Shown here: in pieces, positions 9,027-16,201 of the stretch
How positions within the stretch are numbered: position 1 is the stretch's first letter
Layout of the letters: the number at the start of each line of letters is the position of its first letter
Source: Enterobacter kobei
Lineage (GTDB): Bacteria; Pseudomonadota; Gammaproteobacteria; Enterobacterales; Enterobacteriaceae
Reading direction: 5' to 3'
DNA length: 64,000 nucleotides
Assembly: GCF_018323985.1 (NCBI RefSeq)
Contig: NZ_AP024590.1
Location: 2,852,001-2,916,000, forward strand
Translations under genes and position numbers: made by a program
Notes under the pieces: generated by a model
What the model was told of the DNA's origin: nothing
Databases searched by the model: none
What the model saw: only the letters and a program-made list of their open reading frames with translations

Positions 9027-10355
9027 TTATCCCTGATATAGGTTTTCAGCTTTACGTTCTTTTTTCTCAATAAACATTCCCCAGAAGGTCCAGCCAGAGA
9101 ACGTCACTAACGCGCCGAGCATCATGGCTTCTTCGCCGGATGACCAGAGCGCATAGAAGCTGTAGATCGTGCCAATCAGCGCAATCACGGTATTCATCTT
9201 CGCCTGTCCGCCAGACACGCTCGCCAGTCGCTGCATGGGGATCAGCGCGGCCATCGACAGGACGTATGGCACCAGATTGGTGACCACCGCCAGGTTCACC
9301 AGACTGTTGAACTGCTTATTCAGCGAGGGGCTGATGGTCATCAGCGCGAGGCCTGTCTGGACGACGCCAAGAATAACCATCCCTACCAGAGGCGCATCAT
9401 GCTTCGTCACGCGGGAAAAAATCCGCGGGAAGTAGCCAATATCGGATGAGGATTTAAACACCTGCGCCACGGTGAACTGCCAGCCAAGCAGCGAGCCAAT
9501 GCAGGCCAGCGCCATCAGGAACATCACCACGCTGCCGACGGTTGGGGTGAACATGGTGGCGTAAGCCAGCCCGAAGGGGGCGGTGGAATGCAGGAGATCC
9601 AGATTGGGTACAATTCCGGCGATCACATTGGTGGAGAGCACATAGATCACCGCACAAACCAGCGTGCCGCCAAACACGGCAATCGGCACATTCTTCTGCG
9701 GATTTTCAACCGCATCCATATTGGCGCAGGCGGACTCCAGGCCAAGGAAGGCCCATAACGTCATAGAAATAGACGTCGAAATGGCAGAGAAGAAGTCCAT
9801 TTTATTAGGATTCCACGCGCTGGCATACAGCGACGGGCTAAACCAGAACCAGCCGATGACGCACAGCCCGACGACGGGAATTATCACCCCCCAGACAGTC
9901 ACAGAGCCAATTTGCCCGGTGATTTTTGCCCCGCCAAAGTTACACACGGTGGTGACCCACAGCACCACAATGGTAGCCAGACAGACGCCAACCGGAGAAA
10001 GCTCAATCCCCAGCAAAACGCTGCCATAGCCCACGGCAGAAATAGCAATGGCGATATTGGCAATGAGCAGGCTAATGGCGTAGGTATAATTGGCAATAAA
10101 GTTGCCGGATTTACCAAACGCATATTCCGCATAGCCACCCATGCCCCCACTTTTCGTACTAAAAAGCCCACACTTTGAAAATGCCCAGGCAAGGGCGAGC
10201 GAACCGAATGCCGTGACGAGCCAGGATATAATCGACATCGTACCGACTTCGGCGAGTTTAGTTGGAAGCATAATAATGCCTGACCCCAACATATTAACCG
10301 CAGTTAATATAGTCAGATGCATTACTCCCATTTTATTTCCGGGATTATTCATCAT
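9027..10355 (-). CDS. PotE-type amino acid/polyamine antiporter
   Basis: A 442-residue APC-family transporter with twelve predicted helices. The sequence is clearly closer to PotE (putrescine/ornithine) than to CadB: the N-terminus reads GSGIIMLPTKLAEVG as in PotE. Residues known to matter in PotE are present, for example Glu in GGYAEYAFG, Trp and Glu in LWAFLGLESA and Trp in LLGWQF. Coupled to the lysine decarboxylase downstream (3-bp gap) it probably swaps lysine for cadaverine, but ornithine/putrescine exchange cannot be excluded. Two adjacent ATGs could start the protein (10355 or 10352). Its upstream neighbour in the same direction is a Ner-like regulator 114 bp away. Confidence 0.88.
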   Translation of the reverse strand: MMNNPGNKMGVMHLTILTAVNMLGSGIIMLPTKLAEVGTMSIISWLVTAFGSLALAWAFSKCGLFSTKSGGMGGYAEYAFGKSGNFIANYTYAISLLIANIAIAISAVGYGSVLLGIELSPVGVCLATIVVLWVTTVCNFGGAKITGQIGSVTVWGVIIPVVGLCVIGWFWFSPSLYASAWNPNKMDFFSAISTSISMTLWAFLGLESACANMDAVENPQKNVPIAVFGGTLVCAVIYVLSTNVIAGIVPNLDLLHSTAPFGLAYATMFTPTVGSVVMFLMALACIGSLLGWQFTVAQVFKSSSDIGYFPRIFSRVTKHDAPLVGMVILGVVQTGLALMTISPSLNKQFNSLVNLAVVTNLVPYVLSMAALIPMQRLASVSGGQAKMNTVIALIGTIYSFYALWSSGEEAMMLGALVTFSGWTFWGMFIEKKERKAENLYQG

Positions 10356-10469
10356 TCCATCTCTTTATAATAAAAGCTGTGTATTTGTTTCACATCATGA
10401 TCTATGGTGTTTATTTAATCAGCTCATCGCACGCTCCTTGTGCTGGAATTAATAGCTCAATGAAGAGAC

Positions 10470-10709
10470 TCAGAAGGATTTGCGGGACGCATTCAGATAA
10501 CGGCTTGGCCAGATATGTTCCGGTGCAACGCCCAACGCCTCGGCAATAATGCGTTCCGCTTTCGGATAAGCACGGGACAAGGCATTTTTCAGCGTGTCTG
10601 GTTTAAGCCCGGCGCGCACAGAGAGTTCACGGATAGACACGCCCTGCTTATGCAGTGCCGCGACAATATCTATGCGGTTCCAGTCGCTATGCTCTTCATT
10701 TGTAGTCAT
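10470..10709 (-). CDS. Ner/SfsB-like small helix-turn-helix regulator
   Basis: A 79-residue protein that is nearly all one winged helix-turn-helix of the Ner/Nlp family: DWNRIDIVAALHKQG, then RELSVRAGLKPDTLKNALSR, then IWPSRY. It resembles E. coli SfsB (Nlp) and the Ner proteins of Mu-like phages, which turn down early transcription. The gene reads towards the antiporter-decarboxylase pair and is divergent from a repressor-like gene, so it is well placed to control both directions. An AAGAGG ribosome site precedes the ATG. The role in this operon is inferred from position only. Confidence 0.8.
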   Translation of the reverse strand: MTTNEEHSDWNRIDIVAALHKQGVSIRELSVRAGLKPDTLKNALSRAYPKAERIIAEALGVAPEHIWPSRYLNASRKSF

Positions 10710-10732
10710 AATTCGATTAACCTCTTTCTTTT

Positions 10733-10755
10733 ACCCCATGGCATAACCCCATGGG
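10733..10755. promoter_or_regulatory. Direct repeat of ACCCCATGG in the divergent promoter region
   Basis: ACCCCATGG occurs at 10733-10741 and again at 10746-10754, 13 bp apart, just upstream of the Ner-like gene in the 189-bp gap between the two divergent regulators. The second copy extends to the palindrome CCCATGGG. Spacing near one helical turn makes it a candidate operator; no promoter elements were assigned with confidence. Confidence 0.45.
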
Positions 10756-10898
10756 TTGAACTCAATGTAATGAAGCAGACATAGCATTGATCTCTTTTGA
10801 GGCAATAAAAAGTCCTGAATCGGATAAATGCGGCACGTCTCGCATAATTTTGGTTGCTTTGCGCATCAACTTGCAGAGTGTATGAGGCAGGATGAAAG

Positions 10899-11438
10899 AT
10901 GATGAAGAACGAACCCCTGACTGGTGATGAAGATACGTCTGTGGAAGGACTGGCCTACCGGCTGCGATTGCTCATCGGGCCACGTAGCACCCGTTCGGTA
11001 GCAAAAGCGTGGGATCTCTCCTACTCCACGCTGAACAATTACCTCAATCGCGGCACCGAACCCTCGCTGAGCATGGCGAAGAAAATTGCCGATCGGGAAG
11101 GCGTATCCGTGGAGTGGTTGGCCTCCGGCATCCACAAAGAAGCCCCGGGCCTGCTGGCAGACAACGGCGAATCTGCACCACAAAAAACCCCGCCGGCCGA
11201 TCCGCTGGAATTCGCCTGGTCTATGGTTTTTAACTCACTCGATAAAAATGAAGTGGAGGCGTTGCTGAAAGTCATTCACAAGGAAGGGGTAAAAGGGATC
11301 CTGCATGAGTCCAGGCTGCACAGTGATTTTGCAGAACAGCTCTACAGTTTGTCTGCCAGCCAGCGCGAGCGTTTTTACGCGCAGGCCTCAACAATGATTG
11401 ATGAGATAAAGCACTCCTACGGAACCAAAGACGAGTAA
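10899..11438 (+). CDS. Phage-repressor-like HTH regulator (CI / Mu c-like)
   Basis: A 179-residue protein with an N-terminal helix-turn-helix (RSVAKAWDLSYSTLNNYLNRG, then SLSMAKKIADREGVSVEWLASG, about residues 30-75), a short Pro-rich linker (APQKTPPADP), and an acidic helical C-terminal domain of no known type. The layout resembles Mu-like c repressors and related prophage regulators, but there is no peptidase motif. It is divergent from the Ner-like gene, copying the c/ner arrangement of Mu-type phages, and is followed by the lysyl-tRNA synthetase gene in the same direction. A second ATG lies one codon downstream of the chosen start. Target and ligand are unknown. Confidence 0.75.
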   Translation: MMKNEPLTGDEDTSVEGLAYRLRLLIGPRSTRSVAKAWDLSYSTLNNYLNRGTEPSLSMAKKIADREGVSVEWLASGIHKEAPGLLADNGESAPQKTPPADPLEFAWSMVFNSLDKNEVEALLKVIHKEGVKGILHESRLHSDFAEQLYSLSASQRERFYAQASTMIDEIKHSYGTKDE

Positions 11439-11450
11439 CATGTTACGCTA

Positions 11451-11473
11451 ATGGAGATCGAAACGATCTCCAT
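11451..11473. promoter_or_regulatory. Perfect 10-bp inverted repeat in the synthetase leader
   Basis: ATGGAGATCG (11451-11460), a three-base AAA loop, then CGATCTCCAT (11464-11473). It lies 12 bp after the repressor-like gene and 82 bp before the likely synthetase start. No strong T run follows, so it may be an operator or leader hairpin rather than a terminator. Confidence 0.6.
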
Positions 11474-11555
11474 GAAGATCATTTTACTTGCTTTCCACCT
11501 CCGTACGGCAGTAAAGTGCCTGTCAGCTACCACTCTTAAAAAGGCTGACACGAGT

Positions 11556-13058
11556 ATGGAAACCACAGGTCATGAGCAGGCGCTGAACGACGAGTTCAGT
11601 GTGCGTATGCAAAAACTGGCGCAACTGCGCCGCAGCGGGAACGCCTTCCCGAACGACTACCGCCGCAATGCCACCGCCGATCGTCTGCACCAGCTTTATG
11701 ACGCGTTCAGTAAAGAAGCGCTGCAGACGCATAAAATCACGGTGCGGGTTGCTGGCCGCCTGATGACCCGACGTGTAATGGGAAAAGCCGCGTTTATTAC
11801 GCTGCAGGACATGGGAGGCCGCATCCAGCTGTACGTCACCGGGAAAGGCATTGGTCTGCAAAACTATGAGCAGCAACTGCGATTGTTCGATCAGGGCGAT
11901 ATCATTGGTGCTGCCGGAGTATTGTTCAAAACGCAGACCGGAGAGTTAACCCTTGAATGCAACGAGCTGCGTCTGCTCACGAAAGCAGTCAGGCCGTTGC
12001 CGGATAAATTCCATGGCCTTACCGACCAGGAGCGGCGCTACCGCCAGCGCTATCTGGATCTGATCGCTAACGAAAAAACGCGCCATACGTTTCAAACGCG
12101 CTCAAAAATCATGTCGGCTATCCGCAGCTTCATGCATGCCCGCCAGTTTATGGAAGTGGAAACACCCATGATGCAGATGATCCCAGGCGGCGCGTCAGCC
12201 CGCCCTTTCATCACGCACCATAACGCCCTTGACCAGCAAATGTTCCTGCGCATCTCACCCGAGCTGTATCTCAAGCGACTGGTAGTGGGGGGCTTTGAGC
12301 GGGTGTACGAGATCAACCGTAATTTCCGCAATGAGGGGATTTCCCCGCGTCACAACCCGGAGTTCACCATGATGGAACTCTATATGGCGTATGCGGACTA
12401 TCACGATCTGATCGATCTGACCGAGGCGCTGTTCCGCTCCATCGCACTGGAGGTATCCGGCACCACAGCCGTGACCTGTGGCGATCATACCTTTGATTTC
12501 GGTCAGCCGTTTAACCGTCTGACGATGAAAGAAGCCATCATCCACTATGGCAGTGGCATCATGATGGCAGAGCTTGAGTCCCCTGCCCTGACCGCCGGGG
12601 TCGCTGACCGACTGGGTATTGTGCCAGAGGCGAGCTGGGGTCACGGGCGGCTGATCACCGAGATCTTTGATGCAGTCGCCGAAAGTCACCTTATTCAGCC
12701 GACCTTTATCACTGAATACCCGGCAGAAGTCTCGCCGCTGGCACGCCGCAGCGATAGCCACCCTGATTTTACTGACCGCTTTGAATTTTTCATTGGCGGA
12801 AGGGAGATTGGTAATGGTTTTTCTGAGTTGAATGACGCAGAAGATCAGGCAGAACGCTTCCGCGAACAAGTCGCGAGTCGTGATGCGGGGGATGATGAAG
12901 CGATGTATTACGATGCGGATTACGTTACCGCGCTGGAGTACGGCCTGCCGCCAACAGCGGGACTGGGGATCGGTATCGACAGAATGGTGATGCTGTTTAC
13001 CGACTCATCCACCATCCGTGACGTGATACTGTTTCCGGCACTGCGCCCGGCAAACTGA
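11556..13058 (+). CDS. Lysyl-tRNA synthetase paralogue (LysS/LysU family, class II)
   Basis: With the ATG at 11556 this is 500 residues, near the 505 of E. coli LysS/LysU. An upstream in-frame ATG at 11451 would add 35 residues without homology and would cover the inverted repeat, so it was rejected. Parts: N-terminal OB-fold anticodon-binding domain (RLMTRRVMGKAAFITLQD) and class II core with motif 2 (NRNFRNEGIS) and motif 3 (GLGIGIDRMVML). Residues binding lysine (NGFSELND, MELYMAYADY) are intact, so it should charge tRNA-Lys and may make Ap4A like LysU. After NEGIS a proline replaces the usual valine. E. coli keeps lysU beside cadBA, so the pairing with a lysine decarboxylase here looks meaningful. 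Ribosome site is weak. Confidence 0.9.
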   Translation: METTGHEQALNDEFSVRMQKLAQLRRSGNAFPNDYRRNATADRLHQLYDAFSKEALQTHKITVRVAGRLMTRRVMGKAAFITLQDMGGRIQLYVTGKGIGLQNYEQQLRLFDQGDIIGAAGVLFKTQTGELTLECNELRLLTKAVRPLPDKFHGLTDQERRYRQRYLDLIANEKTRHTFQTRSKIMSAIRSFMHARQFMEVETPMMQMIPGGASARPFITHHNALDQQMFLRISPELYLKRLVVGGFERVYEINRNFRNEGISPRHNPEFTMMELYMAYADYHDLIDLTEALFRSIALEVSGTTAVTCGDHTFDFGQPFNRLTMKEAIIHYGSGIMMAELESPALTAGVADRLGIVPEASWGHGRLITEIFDAVAESHLIQPTFITEYPAEVSPLARRSDSHPDFTDRFEFFIGGREIGNGFSELNDAEDQAERFREQVASRDAGDDEAMYYDADYVTALEYGLPPTAGLGIGIDRMVMLFTDSSTIRDVILFPALRPAN

Positions 13059-13079
13059 ACGCATTCCGGGAGCGCGGCG

Positions 13080-13343
13080 ATGTGTCAGGTAGTTTTGCAT
13101 GTGAGTGAAAGAACGGGCTGCGTATGCAGCCTGAATGAACGCGGGGAGTTTGTTATCGCGACGCTGCGTTCAGATGGCGTCATTCATGCAGGCGATCTGG
13201 TGGTGGAAAGCGGATGCATCAGCGGACCGGTGGAGGTGTTTAATGTAACGCAGGATGCATGGCTGACACTGGACATTCACTGCCGCACGCGTTCGGAGGT
13301 CTATGCAAGGAAATTACTACAGGCGATGGGGATTGAACCGTAA
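13080..13343 (+). CDS. Unknown 87-residue protein downstream of LysRS
   Basis: A small open frame 21 bp after the synthetase stop with a good ribosome site (GGGAG, six bases before ATG). The protein is acidic to neutral with no signal peptide or membrane helix and has five cysteines (Cys2, 14, 16, 46, 68). Short beta-like stretches (EFVIATLRSDG, HAGDLVVESG) suggest a compact beta-rich fold, but I recognise no family. It is most likely co-transcribed with the synthetase. It could be a spurious frame, though spacing and ribosome site argue for a gene. Confidence 0.55.
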   Translation: MCQVVLHVSERTGCVCSLNERGEFVIATLRSDGVIHAGDLVVESGCISGPVEVFNVTQDAWLTLDIHCRTRSEVYARKLLQAMGIEP

Positions 13344-13372
13344 ATTTGACGTTAAAAGGGGTATGCCGCGCA

Positions 13373-13399
13373 AAAAAAACCGCCGGCTTGTACCGGCGG
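13373..13399 (-). terminator. Rho-independent terminator of ymdF
   Basis: On the reverse strand a 7-bp stem (CCGCCGG with complement, loop of six, 13380-13399) is followed by seven T. It lies about 58 bases beyond the ymdF stop, and may also halt transcripts from the opposite strand weakly. Confidence 0.8.
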
Positions 13400-13456
13400 C
13401 AGGGACGGGGTAACACGCGAATATACAAAAGCGTGATACCGATTAACTACGCAGCG

Positions 13457-13636
13457 CTACTCGCTGTTACCGCGGCTGCCATGGCTATTTTTGCCCCCTT
13501 TTTTTCCCGCTTCAGATGCACGTTCAGGGTTATTTTTGAAATTACCCCCACTCTGCTGGCCACCTTTACGACCTGCTTCTGATGCTCGATCACGGTCTTC
13601 AGCGAAATTGCCTGATCCACCACGATGGTTTGCCAT
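13457..13636 (-). CDS. ymdF: YmdF, con-10/KGG-repeat stress protein
   Basis: Read directly on the reverse strand: ATG at 13634-13636, stop TAG at 13457-13459, 59 residues. It begins MANHRGGSGNFAEDR and carries two copies of the con-10 (KGG) repeat, RASEAGRKGG and RASEAGKKGG, each followed by a Gly/Asn-rich stretch. That is the make-up of E. coli YmdF (57 residues) and relatives linked to general stress and stationary phase. A GGAGGT ribosome site precedes the ATG. The gene is divergent from wrbA, as in E. coli. Its biochemical function is unknown. Confidence 0.93.
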   Translation of the reverse strand: MANHRGGSGNFAEDRDRASEAGRKGGQQSGGNFKNNPERASEAGKKGGKNSHGSRGNSE

Positions 13637-14022
13637 TCTGACCTCCAGAACTGTTAAACATTAGACATCATACTGCATTACGTTGACGAGATTACTGGCT
13701 ACTCGCGGCGCGAAAATCATATGATTTGCTGCGCCGCATGACTAAAGCTTAGTCAGGATGCCGTATCCAGCCAGCCGATCGTAATATTCTGCAACATCAA
13801 ACCAACGATCCGCGTGTTGCTTTCGCTTCGTTATTGATAAGCCTTTCTTATGACTTATGAAATCCGAAGCGGCAAAAATGTTTCATTTTGCAACAAAGCG
13901 TCCCCTGCTCGCCCATGTCGTTTCATTTTCTTAACAAAATAGCGTATTCCCTCAGGAGGCTCAGGCGGAAAATTTTCATGTGCTACGCTTATTTTGAGAT
14001 TTGTAAAGCGAAGGAGAGAGAC
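13637..14022. promoter_or_regulatory. ymdF-wrbA divergent intergenic region
   Basis: A 386-bp gap. Near wrbA, CTACGCT (13983-13989) is a plausible sigma-S type -10 element, in line with the stationary-phase control of wrbA in E. coli. An imperfect inverted repeat spans 13705-13737: arms GCGGCGC and GCGCCGC around the palindrome AAATCATATGATTT. A second small hairpin (TGACTA/TAGTCA) lies at 13738-13754. No open frame of note. Confidence 0.55.
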
Positions 14023-14640
14023 ATGCAAACAACAGACGGCGCGAAAGCCCGTGTACTGGTGCTCTACTACTCCATGTACGGGCACATCGAAACGATGGCG
14101 CAGGCCATTGCGGAAGGTGTGGAAAAGGTGGAAGGCGCTGAAGTCACCATTAAGCGAGTACCTGAAACCATGCCGCCTGAGCTGTTCGCCAAAGCGGGGG
14201 GAAAAGCGCAATCCGCACCGGTGGCAACACCGCAGGAATTAGCGGATTACGATGCGATCATATTTGGCACGCCAACACGCTTCGGCAATATGGCAGGCCA
14301 GATGCGCACGTTCCTCGACCAGACGGGCAGCCTGTGGGCATCCGGCGCCTTGCATGGCAAGATCGCCAGCGTGTTTAGTTCTACCGGCACTGGCGGCGGA
14401 CAGGAACACACCATCTCTTCAACATGGACGACGCTTGCACATCATGGAATGGTCATCGTGCCCATCGGTTACGGGGCGAAGGAACTTTTTGATGTTTCAC
14501 AGGTTCGCGGCGGTACACCTTATGGTGCAACTACCATTGCCGGTGGCGATGGTTCCCGACAACCCAGCGCTGAAGAACTGGCCATCGCCCGCTATCAGGG
14601 CGAATATGTCGCTGGTCTGGCTGTGAAACTGAAACACTAA
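14023..14640 (+). CDS. wrbA: WrbA NAD(P)H:quinone oxidoreductase
   Basis: A 205-residue flavodoxin-like protein matching E. coli WrbA (198) with a few extra N-terminal residues (MQTTDGAK). The FMN-binding loop SMYGHIETMA and the later segments FGTPTRFGNM and SSTGTGGGQE are intact. It reduces quinones by two electrons, limiting semiquinone formation, in the cytoplasm. The ATG at 14023 follows an AAGGAGAG ribosome site; the longer frame upstream has no homology. It is followed by yccJ 19 bp later, as in E. coli, and probably shares its promoter. Likely sigma-S controlled. Confidence 0.97.
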   Translation: MQTTDGAKARVLVLYYSMYGHIETMAQAIAEGVEKVEGAEVTIKRVPETMPPELFAKAGGKAQSAPVATPQELADYDAIIFGTPTRFGNMAGQMRTFLDQTGSLWASGALHGKIASVFSSTGTGGGQEHTISSTWTTLAHHGMVIVPIGYGAKELFDVSQVRGGTPYGATTIAGGDGSRQPSAEELAIARYQGEYVAGLAVKLKH

Positions 14641-14659
14641 TCTGACAGGAGTAAGACGA

Positions 14660-14887
14660 ATGCCAACTCAAGAATCCAAAGCACACCGCGTAGGCGAATT
14701 TGCCACCCTGCGAAATACCTCACCTGAAATTGCAGAGGCCATTTTTGAACTCGCTGACTATGACGAAAAGCTGGCGGAACAAATCTGGGAAGAAGGTAAC
14801 GACGAAGTATTGATCCTTGCCTTTAAGAAAACGGATAAAGATTCGCTGTTCTGGGGCGAGCAAACGATCGAACGTAAAAACGTCTGA
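14660..14887 (+). CDS. yccJ: YccJ, PanZ-unrelated small conserved protein
   Basis: A 75-residue conserved enterobacterial protein (MPTQESKAHRVGEFATLRN at the start). It is acidic and soluble, without signal peptide or known domain. It matches E. coli YccJ in length and sequence and lies in the same wrbA-yccJ operon, convergent with agp. No molecular function is established; co-expression with wrbA suggests a stationary-phase role. Confidence 0.92.
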   Translation: MPTQESKAHRVGEFATLRNTSPEIAEAIFELADYDEKLAEQIWEEGNDEVLILAFKKTDKDSLFWGEQTIERKNV

Positions 14888-14895
14888 CCTGCCTT

Positions 14896-14915
14896 CCCCC
14901 GCCGCCCGGCGGGGG
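14896..14915. terminator. Hairpin between convergent yccJ and agp
   Basis: Eight-base G+C stem CCCCCGCC/GGCGGGGG around a four-base loop in the 39-bp gap between two convergent genes. T runs on either side are short, so termination strength is uncertain. Confidence 0.6.
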
Positions 14916-14926
14916 AATTGCCATCC

Positions 14927-16168
14927 TTACTTCGCTACCGCCTTCAGAACGGCATTGAATTTATCGATCTCACAAAAACCCTGGGCGTCCACCGGACAGC
15001 CGTTCAGCGCCAGCGTTACACGCTGGGCAGGCGCTGTCAGCGTTAACACATCGGCATTACGGATCTGTTTCGCGCTCTGATAGACATACTCAATTTTCAT
15101 CAGATCGCGGTTGCCTGCGGTATCGTGCCAGCGCTGGAAAACGATTTTGCCGCCAATGGGCGTGCGCTCATACTGATCGTGTAACTGATAGGGTTTGAAA
15201 TCGAGTGCCGTCAACAATGAGGCAATGTTTGAATCGTGCCCGACCATCAGCGTCACCTTTGCCGGCCCACCAGCATCATTCACCAGGACTTTTTCAATGT
15301 ATTTCACCAGCGGTGCCGCCACGTTACGCGCCACTTCCGGGGAAGTGAATAATGAATCCTGATAGCTGTTTTTCAATTGCGATAAGACTCGCCATTGCTG
15401 GTCCGTTTTGATTTCGCCCCACGCAACTTGATCCATCGGGAAGCCTTCGTAGTACTGCAACGTAAAGGCATCCACCAGCGAATTCCCGACTTTCAGTGGC
15501 CCGGAGACGCCTGGCTCTTTCTCATATTTTGCACTGAAGGTGTCTTTCGCCTCCGCCAGCGAGCACTGCTGTTTCTCTTTGCAGGCCGGGGAATCCTGAT
15601 AATGGGTAATTTTTTCCAGCAGCTGGTAGCTTTCTGCCAGCTTAAATTCTTTGCGTTTAGTTTCCATGGCCTGTACGGCCTGTTGATCGAAAGCCGCAGA
15701 GTCATCGGTGATCACCGGGTTAAACACCGGATCCATCGTGCCCATTTTTTCCTGATGATGGACCGGGATGTCGCAGCCAGGGAACGCACCGGTTATAAAG
15801 AACTGTGCAGTGGCCACGGTGCGCTGCAGGCTGTTTGCATAAGCGTAAACGCTATCGGTTGCCGGACACTCACCGGAGGTAACCAGTTTTTGCTCCGCCA
15901 GCCATTCCCGCATGTAATGCCCCATGTAAACTTCCAGCACGCCACCCTTGGTCGTCAGCTGCCCGCCGGGGACTTCCCATTCAGGCCACTTGTTGGGGGT
16001 GGATTGTTCCAGTACGCTGCCATTGTTCGCCAGCGGCGCACGAAGATTATGCCGGCTCATGATCAGCACTTGTTGTAGCTGATAACCCTGCGGGGCGTCT
16101 TGCGCCTGTGCAGGCAATGCAGTCAGAGTAAGCGCAGCAATCACCGCCGCCAGTATTGTTTTTTTCAT
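14927..16168 (-). CDS. agp: Agp periplasmic glucose-1-phosphatase
   Basis: With the ATG at 16166-16168 the precursor is 413 residues, exactly E. coli Agp length. It has a signal peptide ending PAQAQ, the histidine acid phosphatase motif (SRHNLRAPL, catalytic His) and the distal GHDSN motif supplying the acid. Agp hydrolyses glucose-1-phosphate and shows some phytase activity in the periplasm. The longer frame upstream has no homology. Convergent with yccJ, as in E. coli. A PhoB-box-like direct repeat lies 34 bp upstream (16202-16220). Confidence 0.96.
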   Translation of the reverse strand: MKKTILAAVIAALTLTALPAQAQDAPQGYQLQQVLIMSRHNLRAPLANNGSVLEQSTPNKWPEWEVPGGQLTTKGGVLEVYMGHYMREWLAEQKLVTSGECPATDSVYAYANSLQRTVATAQFFITGAFPGCDIPVHHQEKMGTMDPVFNPVITDDSAAFDQQAVQAMETKRKEFKLAESYQLLEKITHYQDSPACKEKQQCSLAEAKDTFSAKYEKEPGVSGPLKVGNSLVDAFTLQYYEGFPMDQVAWGEIKTDQQWRVLSQLKNSYQDSLFTSPEVARNVAAPLVKYIEKVLVNDAGGPAKVTLMVGHDSNIASLLTALDFKPYQLHDQYERTPIGGKIVFQRWHDTAGNRDLMKIEYVYQSAKQIRNADVLTLTAPAQRVTLALNGCPVDAQGFCEIDKFNAVLKAVAK

Positions 16169-16201
16169 CCCACCAATCCTCATTTCGCGTTGAAAAATAA
16201 G

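Noticed and set aside
10470..11438. Intact prophage around the two HTH genes
   Set aside because: No structural, replication, lysis or integrase genes lie on either side; only the two regulators look phage-related.
11451..11555. Upstream ATG as the start of the lysyl-tRNA synthetase
   Set aside because: The 35 added residues lack homology, the ATG is inside the inverted repeat, and the 500-residue form fits the family length.
6832..13343. Insertion sequence or integrative element carrying the lysine island
   Set aside because: No transposase, integrase, terminal inverted repeats or target duplications were found by eye, and base composition is close to that of the neighbours.
5232..14022. 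Relic of the rutABCDEFG operon
   Set aside because: No open frame or fragment in the interval resembles RutA-G; only rutR is present.
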